NCBI RefSeq assembly: GCF_005121165.3
Contig: NZ_CP034413.3
Coordinates: 3,512,112-3,576,111, forward strand
From: Dysosmobacter welbionis
Lineage (GTDB): Bacteria; Bacillota; Clostridia; Oscillospirales; Oscillospiraceae
DNA length: 64,000 nt
Reading direction: 5' to 3'
Under the pieces are notes generated by a model. It made no database searches, was not told the DNA's origin, and saw only the letters and a program-made list of their open reading frames with translations. Of the stretch, positions 35,839 to 44,616 are shown piece by piece (positions within the stretch are counted from its first letter, which is position 1; the number at the start of each line of letters is the position of its first letter). Made by a program: the position numbers and the translations under genes.

Positions 35839-35902
35839 ATCCTATGCGGAGATGGTCCGGGAGGAGCCTGCCCTTGATTTCCGCCGTCCGAGCCGCTATA
35901 AT
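35839..35902. promoter_or_regulatory. Divergent promoters for cotJ and cwlD
   Basis: Rightward: TTGATT (35874-35879) and TATAAT (35897-35902), 17-bp spacer, towards cwlD. Leftward: CATAGGAT on the minus strand (35846-35839) resembles the CATA-NNN-T -10 of mother-cell sigma factors, which fits the cotJ genes; the -35 is unclear. Confidence 0.5.
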
Positions 35903-35955
35903 CGGGAATATGGGATAAGCAGGCGGGAATAGGCTTTCCCCAGGGGGTGCCGCCT

Positions 35956-36678
35956 GTGATTATTCTGATCCGAAAGCGCCATGTGGCGTATGTTGTGCTG
36001 CTGTGTTGTTTTGTCGCCGGGCTCTCCGCCGTGCTGTGGCATGGGAACGCCGCCTTCACGGCGGCGTTCGCCCCGGGGGAGGAGGGCGCGTCTCCCGTTG
36101 TGGTGGTGGACGCCGGCCACGGCGGGGAGGACGGCGGCGCTGTGGCCGCCGACGGCACGGTGGAGAGCGGCCTGAACCTCGCCATCGCCCGGCGGGTCCG
36201 GGACCTGCTGACCTTTGCGGGGGTGCCCACCACCGTCACCCGGGAGGGGGACGCCGCCATTTACGACCCCGGCAGCGCCACTCTGCGGGAGAAGAAGGTC
36301 TCCGACCTCCACAACCGGGTGGCTCTGGTGAATGAGCTGCCCGGCGCGGTGCTGTTGAGCATCCACCAGAACAGCCTGCCGTCGTCGCCCTCCACCCGGG
36401 GGGCCCAGGTGTTCTGGAACCGCCAGGAGGGGGCGGAGGAACTGGCGTCGTCCATTCAGGAGTCCCTGAACGGCGCCGTCAACGCCGGACATGAGAAGAA
36501 GGCCGCCCAGGTGCCGTCCTCGGTGTACCTGATGAAGGAGATCACCGCCCCCGGCGTGCTGGTGGAGTGCGGATTTCTCTCCAACGCCGCGGAGACGGAA
36601 CAGCTGAAGGACCCGGCCTACCAGACAAAGCTGGCGGCGGCCATCGCGGCGGGCGTGCTGAATTCAGATAAGCGTTGA
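35956..36678 (+). CDS. cwlD: N-acetylmuramoyl-L-alanine amidase CwlD
   Basis: 240 residues from a GTG start with AGGGGGT upstream (an earlier GTG at 35947 is possible). One N-terminal membrane helix, then Amidase_3 with zinc ligands His55 (VVVDAGHGGEDGG), Glu70 and His in LSIHQN, and the catalytic Glu in VLVECGFLSN. CwlD removes the stem peptide during spore cortex synthesis, leading to muramic lactam. Its position near cotJ genes fits a sporulation role. Confidence 0.9.
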   Translation: MIILIRKRHVAYVVLLCCFVAGLSAVLWHGNAAFTAAFAPGEEGASPVVVVDAGHGGEDGGAVAADGTVESGLNLAIARRVRDLLTFAGVPTTVTREGDAAIYDPGSATLREKKVSDLHNRVALVNELPGAVLLSIHQNSLPSSPSTRGAQVFWNRQEGAEELASSIQESLNGAVNAGHEKKAAQVPSSVYLMKEITAPGVLVECGFLSNAAETEQLKDPAYQTKLAAAIAAGVLNSDKR

Positions 36679-36729
36679 AAGAGAAAAGATCAGACAGTTT
36701 GTTCCTTTCTCTTTCCATGGGAGGTTGCA

Positions 36730-38105
36730 ATGAAGCCAAAGACTCTGTTCTACTGCACGGAGTGCGGCAATGAGACGCCCAAGTGGGCGGGGAAGTGCCC
36801 GGCCTGCGGGGCGTGGAATACCATCGTGGAGCAGCCCCAGGCCGCCCGGGCGGCAGGGAAGGGGGCCTCCCGCCCGGCAGGAGGGGGGCCGTCCGCAGGG
36901 CCCGGCCGGTGACGGAGCTGGAGGCGGATGCGGAAATCCGGTTCTCCACTGGCATGGGAGAGCTGGACCGGGTCCTGGGCGGCGGTGCCGTCAAGGGCTC
37001 GCTGGTGCTGGTGGGCGGCGCGCCGGGAATCGGCAAGTCCACGCTGATGCTTCAGATCTGCGAGAGCCTCTGCCGGGAGAATAAGGTCCTGTATGTATCC
37101 GGCGAGGAGTCGGAGCACCAGCTGAAGCTCCGGGCCAAGCGGCTGGACGTGCAGAGCGAACGGCTGTTCGTGATCTCCGAGACCAGCCTGGGGGACCTGC
37201 TGGAGTCCGTGGCGGCGGAGGCGCCGGACGTGCTGATCGTGGACTCCATCCAGACCCTGTACAATGACGCGCTGGAGTCCCCGGCGGGCAGTGTCAGCCA
37301 GGTGAAGGACTGCACCATGGCCCTGATGCAGCTGGCCAAAGGGCAGGGGATCACGGTGTTCGTCATCGGCCATGTGAACAAGGAGGGGTCCATCGCCGGC
37401 CCCAAGGTTCTGGAGCACATGGTGGACTGCGTGCTGTACTTTGAGGGGGACCAGCACACCGCCTACCGCATCCTGCGGGCGGCCAAGAACCGCTTCGGCG
37501 CCACCAATGAGATCGGCGTCTTCGAGATGCGGGACAGCGGCCTCGTGGAGGTGGAGAACCCGTCAGAGATGCTGCTGTCCGGTCGGCCGGAGGACGCCCC
37601 CGGGACCTGCGTCACCTGTGTGATGGAGGGGGCAAGGCCGGTGCTGGCGGAGATTCAGGCGCTGGCGGTGTCGTCTCCGGCGGGCAACCCCCGCCGCACC
37701 AGCAACGGCTTTGACTACAACCGCTTCGCCATGCTGCTGGCGGTGCTGGAGAAGCGGGGCGGCCTGAAGGTCTCCGCCTGCGACGCGTACCTGAACATCA
37801 TCGGCGGCTTGAGCCTGGACGAGCCCGCCGCGGATCTGGCGGCGGTGATCGCCCTGGCCTCCAGCTATCTGGACCGGCCGGTGCCGGCGGATTTGGTGGC
37901 CATCGGGGAGGTGGGCCTCACCGGAGAGCTGCGGTCCGTCAGCCAGCTGGGCCAGCGGGTCAGCGAGGTCCGGCGGCTGGGCTTTACCCAGTGCCTGATT
38001 CCGTCCCGCCGGACCGGGGAGCTGGCCGCGCCTGCGGGGCTTCGTCTGATCCCGGTGCGGAATATCGGTGAGGCGATCCGAGCCGCCCTTCGTCCGTCGG
38101 AATGA
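36730..38105 (+). CDS. radA: DNA repair protein RadA, broken by one frameshift
   Basis: The first frame has the zinc finger CTECGNETPKWAGKCPACGAWNT. A G is missing in the run 36883-36888; the next frame continues ARPVTELEADAEIRFSTGMGELDRVLGGG, Walker A GAPGIGKST, the RadA signature KNRFGATNEIGVFEM, and a Lon-like C-terminal domain with ALASSYLDRPVPADLVAIGEVGLTGELR. The joined protein is about 458 residues, normal. RadA drives branch migration in recombination. Confidence 0.93.
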
Positions 38106-38226
38106 AGTGGACGCAGGCGCCGCCCAGGGCGGGGAGGCCCGCCGCGGCGGCGCTGTCCAGCGTGCAGACGCCGTCCTGCTGATACACACATTGGCTGGTA
38201 CAGGGAATCAAACTCATACACATCAT
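37984..38226 (-). CDS. Small Cys-rich protein overlapping the radA end
   Basis: 80 residues: CTSQCVYQQDGVCTLDSAAAAGLPALGGACVHF. The spacing C-x3-C-x7-C and a late Cys followed by HF or YF matches a family of small clostridial proteins that are often mislabelled hydroxymyristoyl-ACP dehydratase. The last 40 residues lie antisense to the radA 3' end and look poorly conserved, so the true stop may differ. Function unknown. Confidence 0.5.
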   Translation of the reverse strand: MMCMSLIPCTSQCVYQQDGVCTLDSAAAAGLPALGGACVHFIPTDEGRLGSPHRYSAPGSDEAPQARPAPRSGGTESGTG

Positions 38227-38392
38227 CCCATCTCCATGGATTTGGGACTAGCTTTGCCGAAAGCGGCGGTTTTTATGTCCGGTCCGGAGATGCGCCGCGC
38301 ATTCCGGCGTGTGCCGCCGGCGCTGCGGCTGCGGTCCGGCCGGGAAATTTTCAAAAGACCTGTCAGGGAAGGAGGTTTTGCGGGGAGACAGA

Positions 38393-38424
38393 AAATTGAA
38401 CAAAATAAAAATTTTGTTCAATTT
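38393..38424. other. Perfect palindrome upstream of a Xer-type recombinase
   Basis: 14-bp arms AAATTGAACAAAAT (38393-38406) and ATTTTGTTCAATTT (38411-38424) around AAAA. The inner 28 bases can be split 11-6-11, the layout of dif sites. No T-run follows, so it is not a terminator. It lies 112 bp before the recombinase ATG in an otherwise GC-rich gap (38227-38535) with no gene. Confidence 0.6.
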
Positions 38425-38535
38425 GGGGGAGAGCCAAACCGCTCCGGGGCCCGTTTCAGGCCCCCGGCACGACCTACCCCCCCAGCAGCCGCTCCGGCGG
38501 CTGCGCGGAGTATCTGCCCGCAAGTTGACACCGTT

Positions 38536-39558
38536 ATGGCTGATTACCGCACCGAAGCGCCGCAGATTCTGCGGGACTTTCTCTCGTACCACGAGACCAT
38601 CAAAGCCCACTCCAAGCGGACCGTGGACGAATACTTTCTGGACCTGCGGAATTTCTTCCGCTATCTCAAGCAGACCCGGGACCCGTCCCTGTGTGACCGG
38701 TCTCTGGATGAGATCGACATTATGGACGTGGATCTGGACTTCGTGGCCTCCGTGACCCTGACGGACATTTACGGCTACATGACGTACCTCAGCCGGGACC
38801 GGGTCCAGCACCAGAACAGCCGGAATTCCGGCTACGGCCTGAACGCCGCGTCCCGGGCCCGGAAGATCGCCACGATCCGGTCGTTTTACAACTACCTCAC
38901 CAATAAGATGCACTTACTTCGTGAAAATCCTGTCAAAGATATGGATTCTCCGAAATTGAAGAAAACCCTGCCCAAATACCTGACCTTGGACGAGAGCATC
39001 CAGCTCTTGGACTCCGTGGACGGCAAAAATCAGGAGCGGGATTACTGTATCCTGACGTTGTTCCTCAACTGCGGGCTGCGGATCAGCGAACTGGTGGGTC
39101 TGAACCTCTCCGACATCCAGGAGGATGCCCTGCGGGTTCTTGGCAAGGGCAACAAGGTCCGGATCATCTACCTGAACGACGCCTGCCAGGACGCCATCGC
39201 CAAATATCTGGCAGTGCGGCGGCCCATCACCGGCCGGGACGCAAACGCCCTCTTCCTCTCCTCCCAGAACGAGCGGATCAGCCGCTCCACGGTCCACGCC
39301 ATGGTGAAAAAGCGGCTGGGTCAGGCGGGCATCGACCCGGCGGAGTACAGCTCCCACAAGCTGCGGCACACCGCCGCCACGCTGATGCTGCAGAACGGCG
39401 TGGACGTCCGGGCCGTCCAGGAGGTGCTGGGCCACGACCATTTGAACACCACGGAAATCTACACCCACATCGACAACGAATCCCTGCGGATAGCTGCAAA
39501 GGCAAATCCCTTGTCACACGTGAAAAAATCAAGGAAAAAGCAAAAGGAAACCGGCTGA
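38536..39558 (+). CDS. Tyrosine recombinase, Xer type (second copy)
   Basis: 340 residues from the ATG at 38536. An N-terminal SAM-like domain (LRDFLSYHETIKAHSKRTVDEYFLDLRNFFRYLK) with an insert, then the catalytic set: Arg in NCGLRISELVGL, HKLRHTAATLMLQNGVDVRAVQEVLGHDHLNTTEIYTH with His, Arg, His and Tyr. It is larger than XerD (295) and resembles lone Xer enzymes such as XerS in size. Domestic or mobile origin is open; no other mobile genes are adjacent. Confidence 0.88.
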   Translation: MADYRTEAPQILRDFLSYHETIKAHSKRTVDEYFLDLRNFFRYLKQTRDPSLCDRSLDEIDIMDVDLDFVASVTLTDIYGYMTYLSRDRVQHQNSRNSGYGLNAASRARKIATIRSFYNYLTNKMHLLRENPVKDMDSPKLKKTLPKYLTLDESIQLLDSVDGKNQERDYCILTLFLNCGLRISELVGLNLSDIQEDALRVLGKGNKVRIIYLNDACQDAIAKYLAVRRPITGRDANALFLSSQNERISRSTVHAMVKKRLGQAGIDPAEYSSHKLRHTAATLMLQNGVDVRAVQEVLGHDHLNTTEIYTHIDNESLRIAAKANPLSHVKKSRKKQKETG

Positions 39559-39585
39559 GAGGCGCTCCCTCCCAGCCGGTTTTCC
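39548..39585. terminator. Hairpin at the recombinase stop, probably bidirectional
   Basis: 10-bp arms AAACCGGCTG (39548-39557) and CAGCCGGTTT (39573-39582), then TTCCC. It lies between two convergent genes. Confidence 0.6.
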
Positions 39586-39610
39586 CTGTTCATTTTGCGC
39601 AAACGATTGC

Positions 39611-40113
39611 CTAAGGCCGGATGGTGCCCAGTACGTGCAGAAACCGGATGTCCTGGAACGTGTAGGTGGACAGGGGCCGGTTGTCGGCGTCGTAGCTGTG
39701 GGCGGCGATCAGTACCGTCTCCAGGGTGATGGGCGCCGTCACCCGCACCACCACCGGCGTATGCTGGAACTCCTGGCCGTTGAAGCTCAGCTGCACCAGG
39801 TCCCCGGGCTGCAGGTCCTCCAGGGCGCAGGGCTGGGCCACCGGCCCCACGGAGGGCGCCTGCCTGGTCATGAAATTCCAGAAATAGGGCACCCCGGTCC
39901 AGGAGGGGGACTTCTGGTTGGCGTCGATGTAGTACCAGCCGAAATCCGGGGTGAAGTTCATCACACCGCTGCCGGCGAACACACACTGAGACGCGAAGTT
40001 GGTGCAGTCTCCCCCACGTTCTCGTAGTCGTAAAAGGCCGGGTTCCGGCCATAGGCCCACTGGTGGGCATACAGCACGGCGGCACTGCGGTCGTAGTCTG
40101 CAAAAAAGCGCAT
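39611..40113 (-). CDS. Amidase-like (Amidase_6) protein, broken by one frameshift
   Basis: From the ATG at 40113 (GAGGAGGGG upstream): MRFFADYDRSAAVLYAHQWA, YGRNPAFYDYENVGG, then after a missing C in the run 40011-40015 (plus strand), DCTNFASQCVFAGSG, the catalytic Cys motif of the Amidase_6 family (PF12671), and HTPVVVRV with the His. About 167 residues when joined. No signal peptide. These proteins are thought to be cell-wall or peptide hydrolases; substrate unknown. Confidence 0.8.
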
Positions 40114-40164
40114 GGGCTCCCCTCCTCTTCCCGCCATTGTATGCGAAAGAGGGACGTTTGGTCA

Positions 40165-40275
40165 GTTGGGAGTTCGGAATTCATGTGTTCTGCTGCAGGC
40201 GGAACAATTGGAATGGGTCCGGCAAAGCCGGACCCAGAAATTGCTCATTCCGCATGATTCCTCATTCCTAATTCG
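40165..40275. repeat. Dispersed repeat, copy A
   Basis: Contains GTGTTCTGCTGCAGGCGGAAC and a hairpin GGGTCCGGC/GCCGGACCC, with flanking ATTCC/GGAAT blocks. Its core is repeated at 45780-45890. It overlaps the last codons of recN. Confidence 0.55.
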
Positions 40276-41948
40276 CTCCGATAGCGCTCCGCCTGGTCCA
40301 GCAGCTCTCCGGCGCTTGCCAGCAGGGCCTCTGTCACGCGGCTGCCGCCGGTGATCCGGGCCAGCTCCGCCTTCCGCTGCTCCCAGTCCAGCAGCACCAC
40401 ACGGGTATAGGTGCGGCCGTCTCGCTCCCCCTTCTCCACGGAGAAGTGGGTGTCCGCCATGGCGGCCAGCTGCGGGAGGTGGGTCACGCACAGCACCTGC
40501 TTGCGGCGGCTGACCTGGGCCAGCTTCTCCGCCACCTTCTGGGCCGCACGGCCGGAGACGCCGGTGTCCACCTCGTCGAACACCAGCGTGCCGATGGACT
40601 CCTGCTCCGCCAGCACATTTTTCAGAGCCAGCATGATCCGGGCCAGCTCACCGCCGGAGGCGATCCGGGCGATGGGCTTCAAGTCCTCCCCGGCGTTGGC
40701 AGACATCAGAAACCGGACGGCGTCACAGCCGTCGGGGCCCGGCTCCTTCTCCCCGAAGTCGATGGCGAACCGGACCTTGTGCATGTCCAGGTCCCGGAGC
40801 TCGGACTGGATGCGCTGCTCCAGAACGGCGGCGGCCTCTTTCCGGGCGGCGGTCAGCTCCGCCCCCGCTGCCAGGACGGCCTTCCGGGCCTTCTCCAGCT
40901 GCTGTTCCAGCCGGGCCAGGGTGTCGTCCGCCGTCTCCATATCATCCAGCTCCCGGCGGCACTTGTCCAGGTAGGCCAGCATCTCATCCACCGTGGCGCC
41001 GTACTTCTTTTTCAGCCGGTACAGCAGGTCGGACCGGCTCTCCACCGCGTCCAGCTCCGCCGGGGAGAAGTCGAACGCCTCCCGCTTGTCCCGAATGATC
41101 TCGGCAAGGTCATAGGCTTCACACCGCAGCTGTTCCAGGCGCTGGTACAGCTCCCCCATGTCTCCGGAGAGCGTGCGGACACCGGCGAGGGCCTCTTCCG
41201 CGTCCCGGAGGGCGGAGACGGCGCCGCCTCCCTCCTCCCCGCCGTTCAGGCAGTAGTCCGCCCCCGACAGGGCGGAGAGGTACTTCTCCCCGTTCCGCAG
41301 CAGGTCCCGCCGCTCTGTGAGGCTCTCCTCCTCGCCGGGCACCAGCTGGGCCCGCTCCAGCTCGTCGATCTGAAAGCGGAGGCTGTCCATCCGCCGGGCC
41401 TTCTCCGCCTCGTCCATCTGGAGAGCCCGAATCTTCGCCTGTAAGTCGGCCATGGCTTCATAGGTCGTCTGATACCGCCCCAGGGGTGCCTCCGTCCGGC
41501 CAAAGCGGTCCAGATAGCTCAGGTGCTGCTCCTCGTCCAGCAGCTGCTGGCCGTCGTGCTGGCCGTGGATGTTCAGCAGCTCTTCTCCGATCCTGCGCAG
41601 CTGGGCCACGGTGACAGGGCGGCCGTTGACCCGGCAGAGGTTCTTGCCGTCCCCCGTCAGCTCCCGCTGGAGCAGCAGGTGGCCGTCCTCGTCCGGGGCA
41701 GCTCCGGTCTCCGCCAACCCGGCCAGATCACCGGGCACCTGGGAAAATTCGGCGCTGACAAAGGCCCGGTCCGCGCCGGTGCGGACCAGGTCCCGGGAGG
41801 TGCGCCCGCCCAGTACCGCGCCCATGGCGTCGATGACGATGGACTTGCCGGCGCCGGTCTCGCCGGTGAGGGCGTTGAAGCCGGGGCGGAACTGGATGTC
41901 CGCCTCCTGGATGACCGCGATATTCTCAATGTGCAGAAGCTCCAGCAT
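40245..41948 (-). CDS. recN: DNA repair protein RecN
   Basis: 567 residues. SMC-like ATPase: Walker A GETGAGKSIVIDAMGAVLG at about 29-36, a central coiled coil, the signature RIASGGELARIMLALKNV, and Walker B with DEVDTGVSGRAAQKVAEKL. RecN gathers double-strand break ends. The last residues (ELGMRNHAE) fall inside a dispersed repeat, so the natural C-terminus may have been replaced. In relatives it usually follows argR. Confidence 0.95.
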   Translation of the reverse strand: MLELLHIENIAVIQEADIQFRPGFNALTGETGAGKSIVIDAMGAVLGGRTSRDLVRTGADRAFVSAEFSQVPGDLAGLAETGAAPDEDGHLLLQRELTGDGKNLCRVNGRPVTVAQLRRIGEELLNIHGQHDGQQLLDEEQHLSYLDRFGRTEAPLGRYQTTYEAMADLQAKIRALQMDEAEKARRMDSLRFQIDELERAQLVPGEEESLTERRDLLRNGEKYLSALSGADYCLNGGEEGGGAVSALRDAEEALAGVRTLSGDMGELYQRLEQLRCEAYDLAEIIRDKREAFDFSPAELDAVESRSDLLYRLKKKYGATVDEMLAYLDKCRRELDDMETADDTLARLEQQLEKARKAVLAAGAELTAARKEAAAVLEQRIQSELRDLDMHKVRFAIDFGEKEPGPDGCDAVRFLMSANAGEDLKPIARIASGGELARIMLALKNVLAEQESIGTLVFDEVDTGVSGRAAQKVAEKLAQVSRRKQVLCVTHLPQLAAMADTHFSVEKGERDGRTYTRVVLLDWEQRKAELARITGGSRVTEALLASAGELLDQAERYRSELGMRNHAE

Positions 41949-41963
41949 GGGACTCCTCCTCTG

Positions 41964-41992
41964 AAAAAGCGCCCGGCAGGTCCGCCGGGCGC
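41964..41992 (-). terminator. Terminator of the spoIID-queA transcript
   Basis: On the minus strand a perfect 9-bp stem GCGCCCGGC/GCCGGGCGC followed by TTTTT, between queA and recN. Confidence 0.85.
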
Positions 41993-41999
41993 GGCAATG

Positions 42000-43025
42000 T
42001 CAGCTGATGAACATGGCGTCGCCAAAGGAGAAGAAGCGGTATTTCTCCCGCACCGCCTCCTCATAGGCGGCCAGCACGTGCTCCCGCCCGGCGAAGGCGG
42101 ACACCAGCATGATGAGGGTGCTCTCCGGCAGGTGGAAGTTGGTCACCAGGCCGTCCATCACCTTGAATCGGTAGCCGGGGTAGATATAGATGTCCGTCCA
42201 GCCGGACTTGGCCTCCATGTGTCCGTCCTCGGCGGCCCAGGATTCCAATGTCCGACAGGAGGTGGTGCCCACACAGATGCACCGGCCCCCGCCCTTCCGG
42301 GTCTCGTTGATGAGGTCCGCCGTCTCCTGGGGGATGGTGCAGTACTCGCTGTGCATGGGGTGGTCCTCAATGGTGTCCTCCTTCACGGGCCGGAAGGTGC
42401 CCAGGCCCACATGGAGCGTCACATACCCGATCTTTACGCCCTTGGCCCGGATCTTCTCCAGCAGCTCCGGGGTGAAGTGGAGCCCCGCCGTGGGGGCGGC
42501 GGCGCTGCCCAGGACCTTGGAGTACACGGTCTGATACCGCTCCTGGTCCTGGAGCTCCTCCTTGATGTAGGGGGGCAGAGGCATCTTGCCCAGCCGCTCC
42601 AGCGTCTCCAGAAAGATGCCCTCGTAGTCGAAGCGGATCAGGCGGCCGCCCTCCTCCAGCTGCTCCACGATCTCGGCGGTCAGCTCCCCGTTGCCGAAGG
42701 ACAGTCTGGTGCCCTTGCGGAGCTTCCGGCCCGGGCGGACCAGACACTCCCACACCTTGTCTCCCCTGTCGTTCAGCAGCAGCACCTCGCAGATGCCGCC
42801 GCCGGGCAGCCGCTGTCCCACCAGACGGGCGGGCAGCACCCGGGAGTTGTTCAAAATCAGGCAGTCGCCGGGGTTCAGGTAGTCCGGCAGGTCGTAGAAA
42901 TGGTGGTGTCCCGTGGCGCCGCTCACCCGATCCAGGGTCATCAGGCGGGAGGTGTCCCGCTTCTCGATGGGGGTCTGGGCGATCAGCTCCTGGGGCAGGT
43001 CGTAGTAAAAATCACTGGTCTTCAT
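42000..43025 (-). CDS. queA: S-adenosylmethionine:tRNA ribosyltransferase-isomerase
   Basis: 341 residues. It adds the AdoMet-derived cyclopentane ring precursor to preQ1 in tRNA, making epoxyqueuosine. The start [29 protein letters not shown], the block [32 protein letters not shown] and [18 protein letters not shown] are diagnostic. It acts after Tgt (9.2-10.3 kb). It lies 15 bp behind a SpoIID-like gene on the same transcript. Confidence 0.96.
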   Translation of the reverse strand: MKTSDFYYDLPQELIAQTPIEKRDTSRLMTLDRVSGATGHHHFYDLPDYLNPGDCLILNNSRVLPARLVGQRLPGGGICEVLLLNDRGDKVWECLVRPGRKLRKGTRLSFGNGELTAEIVEQLEEGGRLIRFDYEGIFLETLERLGKMPLPPYIKEELQDQERYQTVYSKVLGSAAAPTAGLHFTPELLEKIRAKGVKIGYVTLHVGLGTFRPVKEDTIEDHPMHSEYCTIPQETADLINETRKGGGRCICVGTTSCRTLESWAAEDGHMEAKSGWTDIYIYPGYRFKVMDGLVTNFHLPESTLIMLVSAFAGREHVLAAYEEAVREKYRFFSFGDAMFIS

Positions 43026-43040
43026 GTTGCTTCCTTCTCG

Positions 43041-44423
43041 TTACCGGACACGGATGCCGGTGAAATAAAATTCCAAAATGTCGATGTAGTCGTGGCCCTG
43101 CTCCGCCATGGCCCTGGCGCCGTACTGGCTCATGCCCACGTTATGGCCGTTTCCGGTGCCGGTGATGGTGATGCCGCCCCGGGAGGCGGAGCCCCGCCCG
43201 CCGGAGCTGCCGCCGGTGAGGTCCGCCGTTCCGGAGGCGGAGATGGCGGCGTGGTCCTCCCCCTCTAGGCGGCTGACGGTGCCGCTGCCGGAGATGACGG
43301 ACGCACCGTCCAGAGCCGACAGGGTGCCGGAGGCGCTGTTCACCGCGTAGCTGCTGCCGCCCCCGGTGCCGCCGGTGATGGTGAACCGCAGGCTGGGGAC
43401 GTTCTTGCCCAGGGTGGTGCTGTAAAAGGCCATCCGGGCATCGTCCCCCGTGCGGACCAGGGTCTTTCCGCGGCTGTCCACAAAGGTCACGGAATACACG
43501 TTGCCCAGATCGGTGACTTCCGATACATAGGCGTCCACCACGTCCCCGATGTCGTAGCCGCTGTTCTGCAGCACCCAGGTCAGCTCCTCCCAGGTATAGG
43601 TGACCGTCCACCTGTAATCAGGAATGGAGATCTGCGCCTCGTAGGGGTCTTCCTTTCCCCGGAGATAGGGCACGTCGGTGCCCCAGACGTTCTCCGCGTC
43701 CTCGGTGGCGCCGCCGTCGGAGGAGTGGTAGTAGGCCTGGGCCAGCTCGCCGTCATAATAGAGGCACTCCCCCTCCGTCTCCTCCACCGCCCGGTCCGTG
43801 GCGGAGGTGGCCTCACCGATGCCGCTGTACGCTTGGCAGTCTGTGGAGCTGCACACGTCGAATCCGTAGGCGGACAGGTGCTTGGTGGTGAGGCAGGCAA
43901 AGGTCCGGGCGCACACGGCCTGGGCCTTCAAGGCCTCCAGCTCCCAGTTCCCCGGCATTTCAGAGGGCAGAACGCCCTTCACATAGTCCTCCAGGTCCAC
44001 CACGTTCACCACCTGCAGCCCGCCGCCGCTGACGGTGTACTCGAACCCGCCCCGGTAGCGGTTCCCCCGGAACCAGGTGACGGGGTCCCGGCCCTGGGGC
44101 ATCACGGCCAGGGTGTCCTCCCTGCTCTCATAGAGGACCCGGTCTGTGCCGGTGATGGTCACCTGGATGCCGTCCCGGCCTGCCGGCTCCATGGTGATGG
44201 CGGTCTCGTCCGTCTCACCCAGGGACACGAAGGTCCGGTCGTCCTCGAAGTACCCGAACTCGTAACCGCTGCCCTCATCGTTTTCCAGGTTGGCGGAGGA
44301 CATGACGGAGGAGCCGTACCGCAGCCCCACCTTCACCGTATCATTGGTGACGGCGGAGGCGCTGACAGTACCCAGGGCGTAAAATGTCACAATCAGCGAC
44401 AGCAGGAACAAGCCTTTTTTCAT
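43041..44423 (-). CDS. SpoIID/LytB domain protein, exported
   Basis: 460 residues from the ATG at 44423 (GGGGAGG four bases before). Signal peptide (GLFLLSLIVTFYALGTVSASA). The core EDYVKGVLPSEMPGNWELEALKAQAVCARTF, SSTDCQAYSGIGEATSATDRAVEETEGECLYYDGELAQAYYHSSDGGATEDAENVWG and the end GHNVGMSQYGARAMAEQGHDY are the SpoIID lytic transglycosylase domain, split here by a Gly/Ser-rich insert (about 365-430). It may be the engulfment enzyme that works with SpoIIM or a paralogue. Confidence 0.88.
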   Translation of the reverse strand: MKKGLFLLSLIVTFYALGTVSASAVTNDTVKVGLRYGSSVMSSANLENDEGSGYEFGYFEDDRTFVSLGETDETAITMEPAGRDGIQVTITGTDRVLYESREDTLAVMPQGRDPVTWFRGNRYRGGFEYTVSGGGLQVVNVVDLEDYVKGVLPSEMPGNWELEALKAQAVCARTFACLTTKHLSAYGFDVCSSTDCQAYSGIGEATSATDRAVEETEGECLYYDGELAQAYYHSSDGGATEDAENVWGTDVPYLRGKEDPYEAQISIPDYRWTVTYTWEELTWVLQNSGYDIGDVVDAYVSEVTDLGNVYSVTFVDSRGKTLVRTGDDARMAFYSTTLGKNVPSLRFTITGGTGGGSSYAVNSASGTLSALDGASVISGSGTVSRLEGEDHAAISASGTADLTGGSSGGRGSASRGGITITGTGNGHNVGMSQYGARAMAEQGHDYIDILEFYFTGIRVR

Positions 44424-44446
44424 GGAACCTCCCCAAGCCATGCACC

Positions 44447-44475
44447 TTGACGGAATCGCAGAAGTATGCTAATAT
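44447..44475 (+). promoter_or_regulatory. Promoter of asd
   Basis: TTGACG at 44447-44452 and TAATAT at 44470-44475, 17-bp spacer, preceded by TATGC. A leader of about 135 bases follows up to 44616; I see no known lysine or other riboswitch in it. Confidence 0.65.
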
Positions 44476-44616
44476 ATGTACAAATGTCCGTGCTGGAAGT
44501 ACAGGCTTTCTACATCAATATGGATCATTATAGTACATTCCGGCGCCATATTCAACCAAAATCGACGGAAGGCATCGCGTTTTTCCGCCGCAACATGGGA
44601 GCAGGAGGCACATACT

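Noticed and set aside
38106-38535. N-terminal extension of the recombinase upstream of 38536
   Set aside because: The upstream frame is open but the sequence is unlike recombinases and runs through the palindrome; the ATG at 38536 begins the conserved domain.
44476-44616. Lysine riboswitch before asd
   Set aside because: The leader of about 135 bases is too short for the lysine aptamer and shows none of its conserved blocks.
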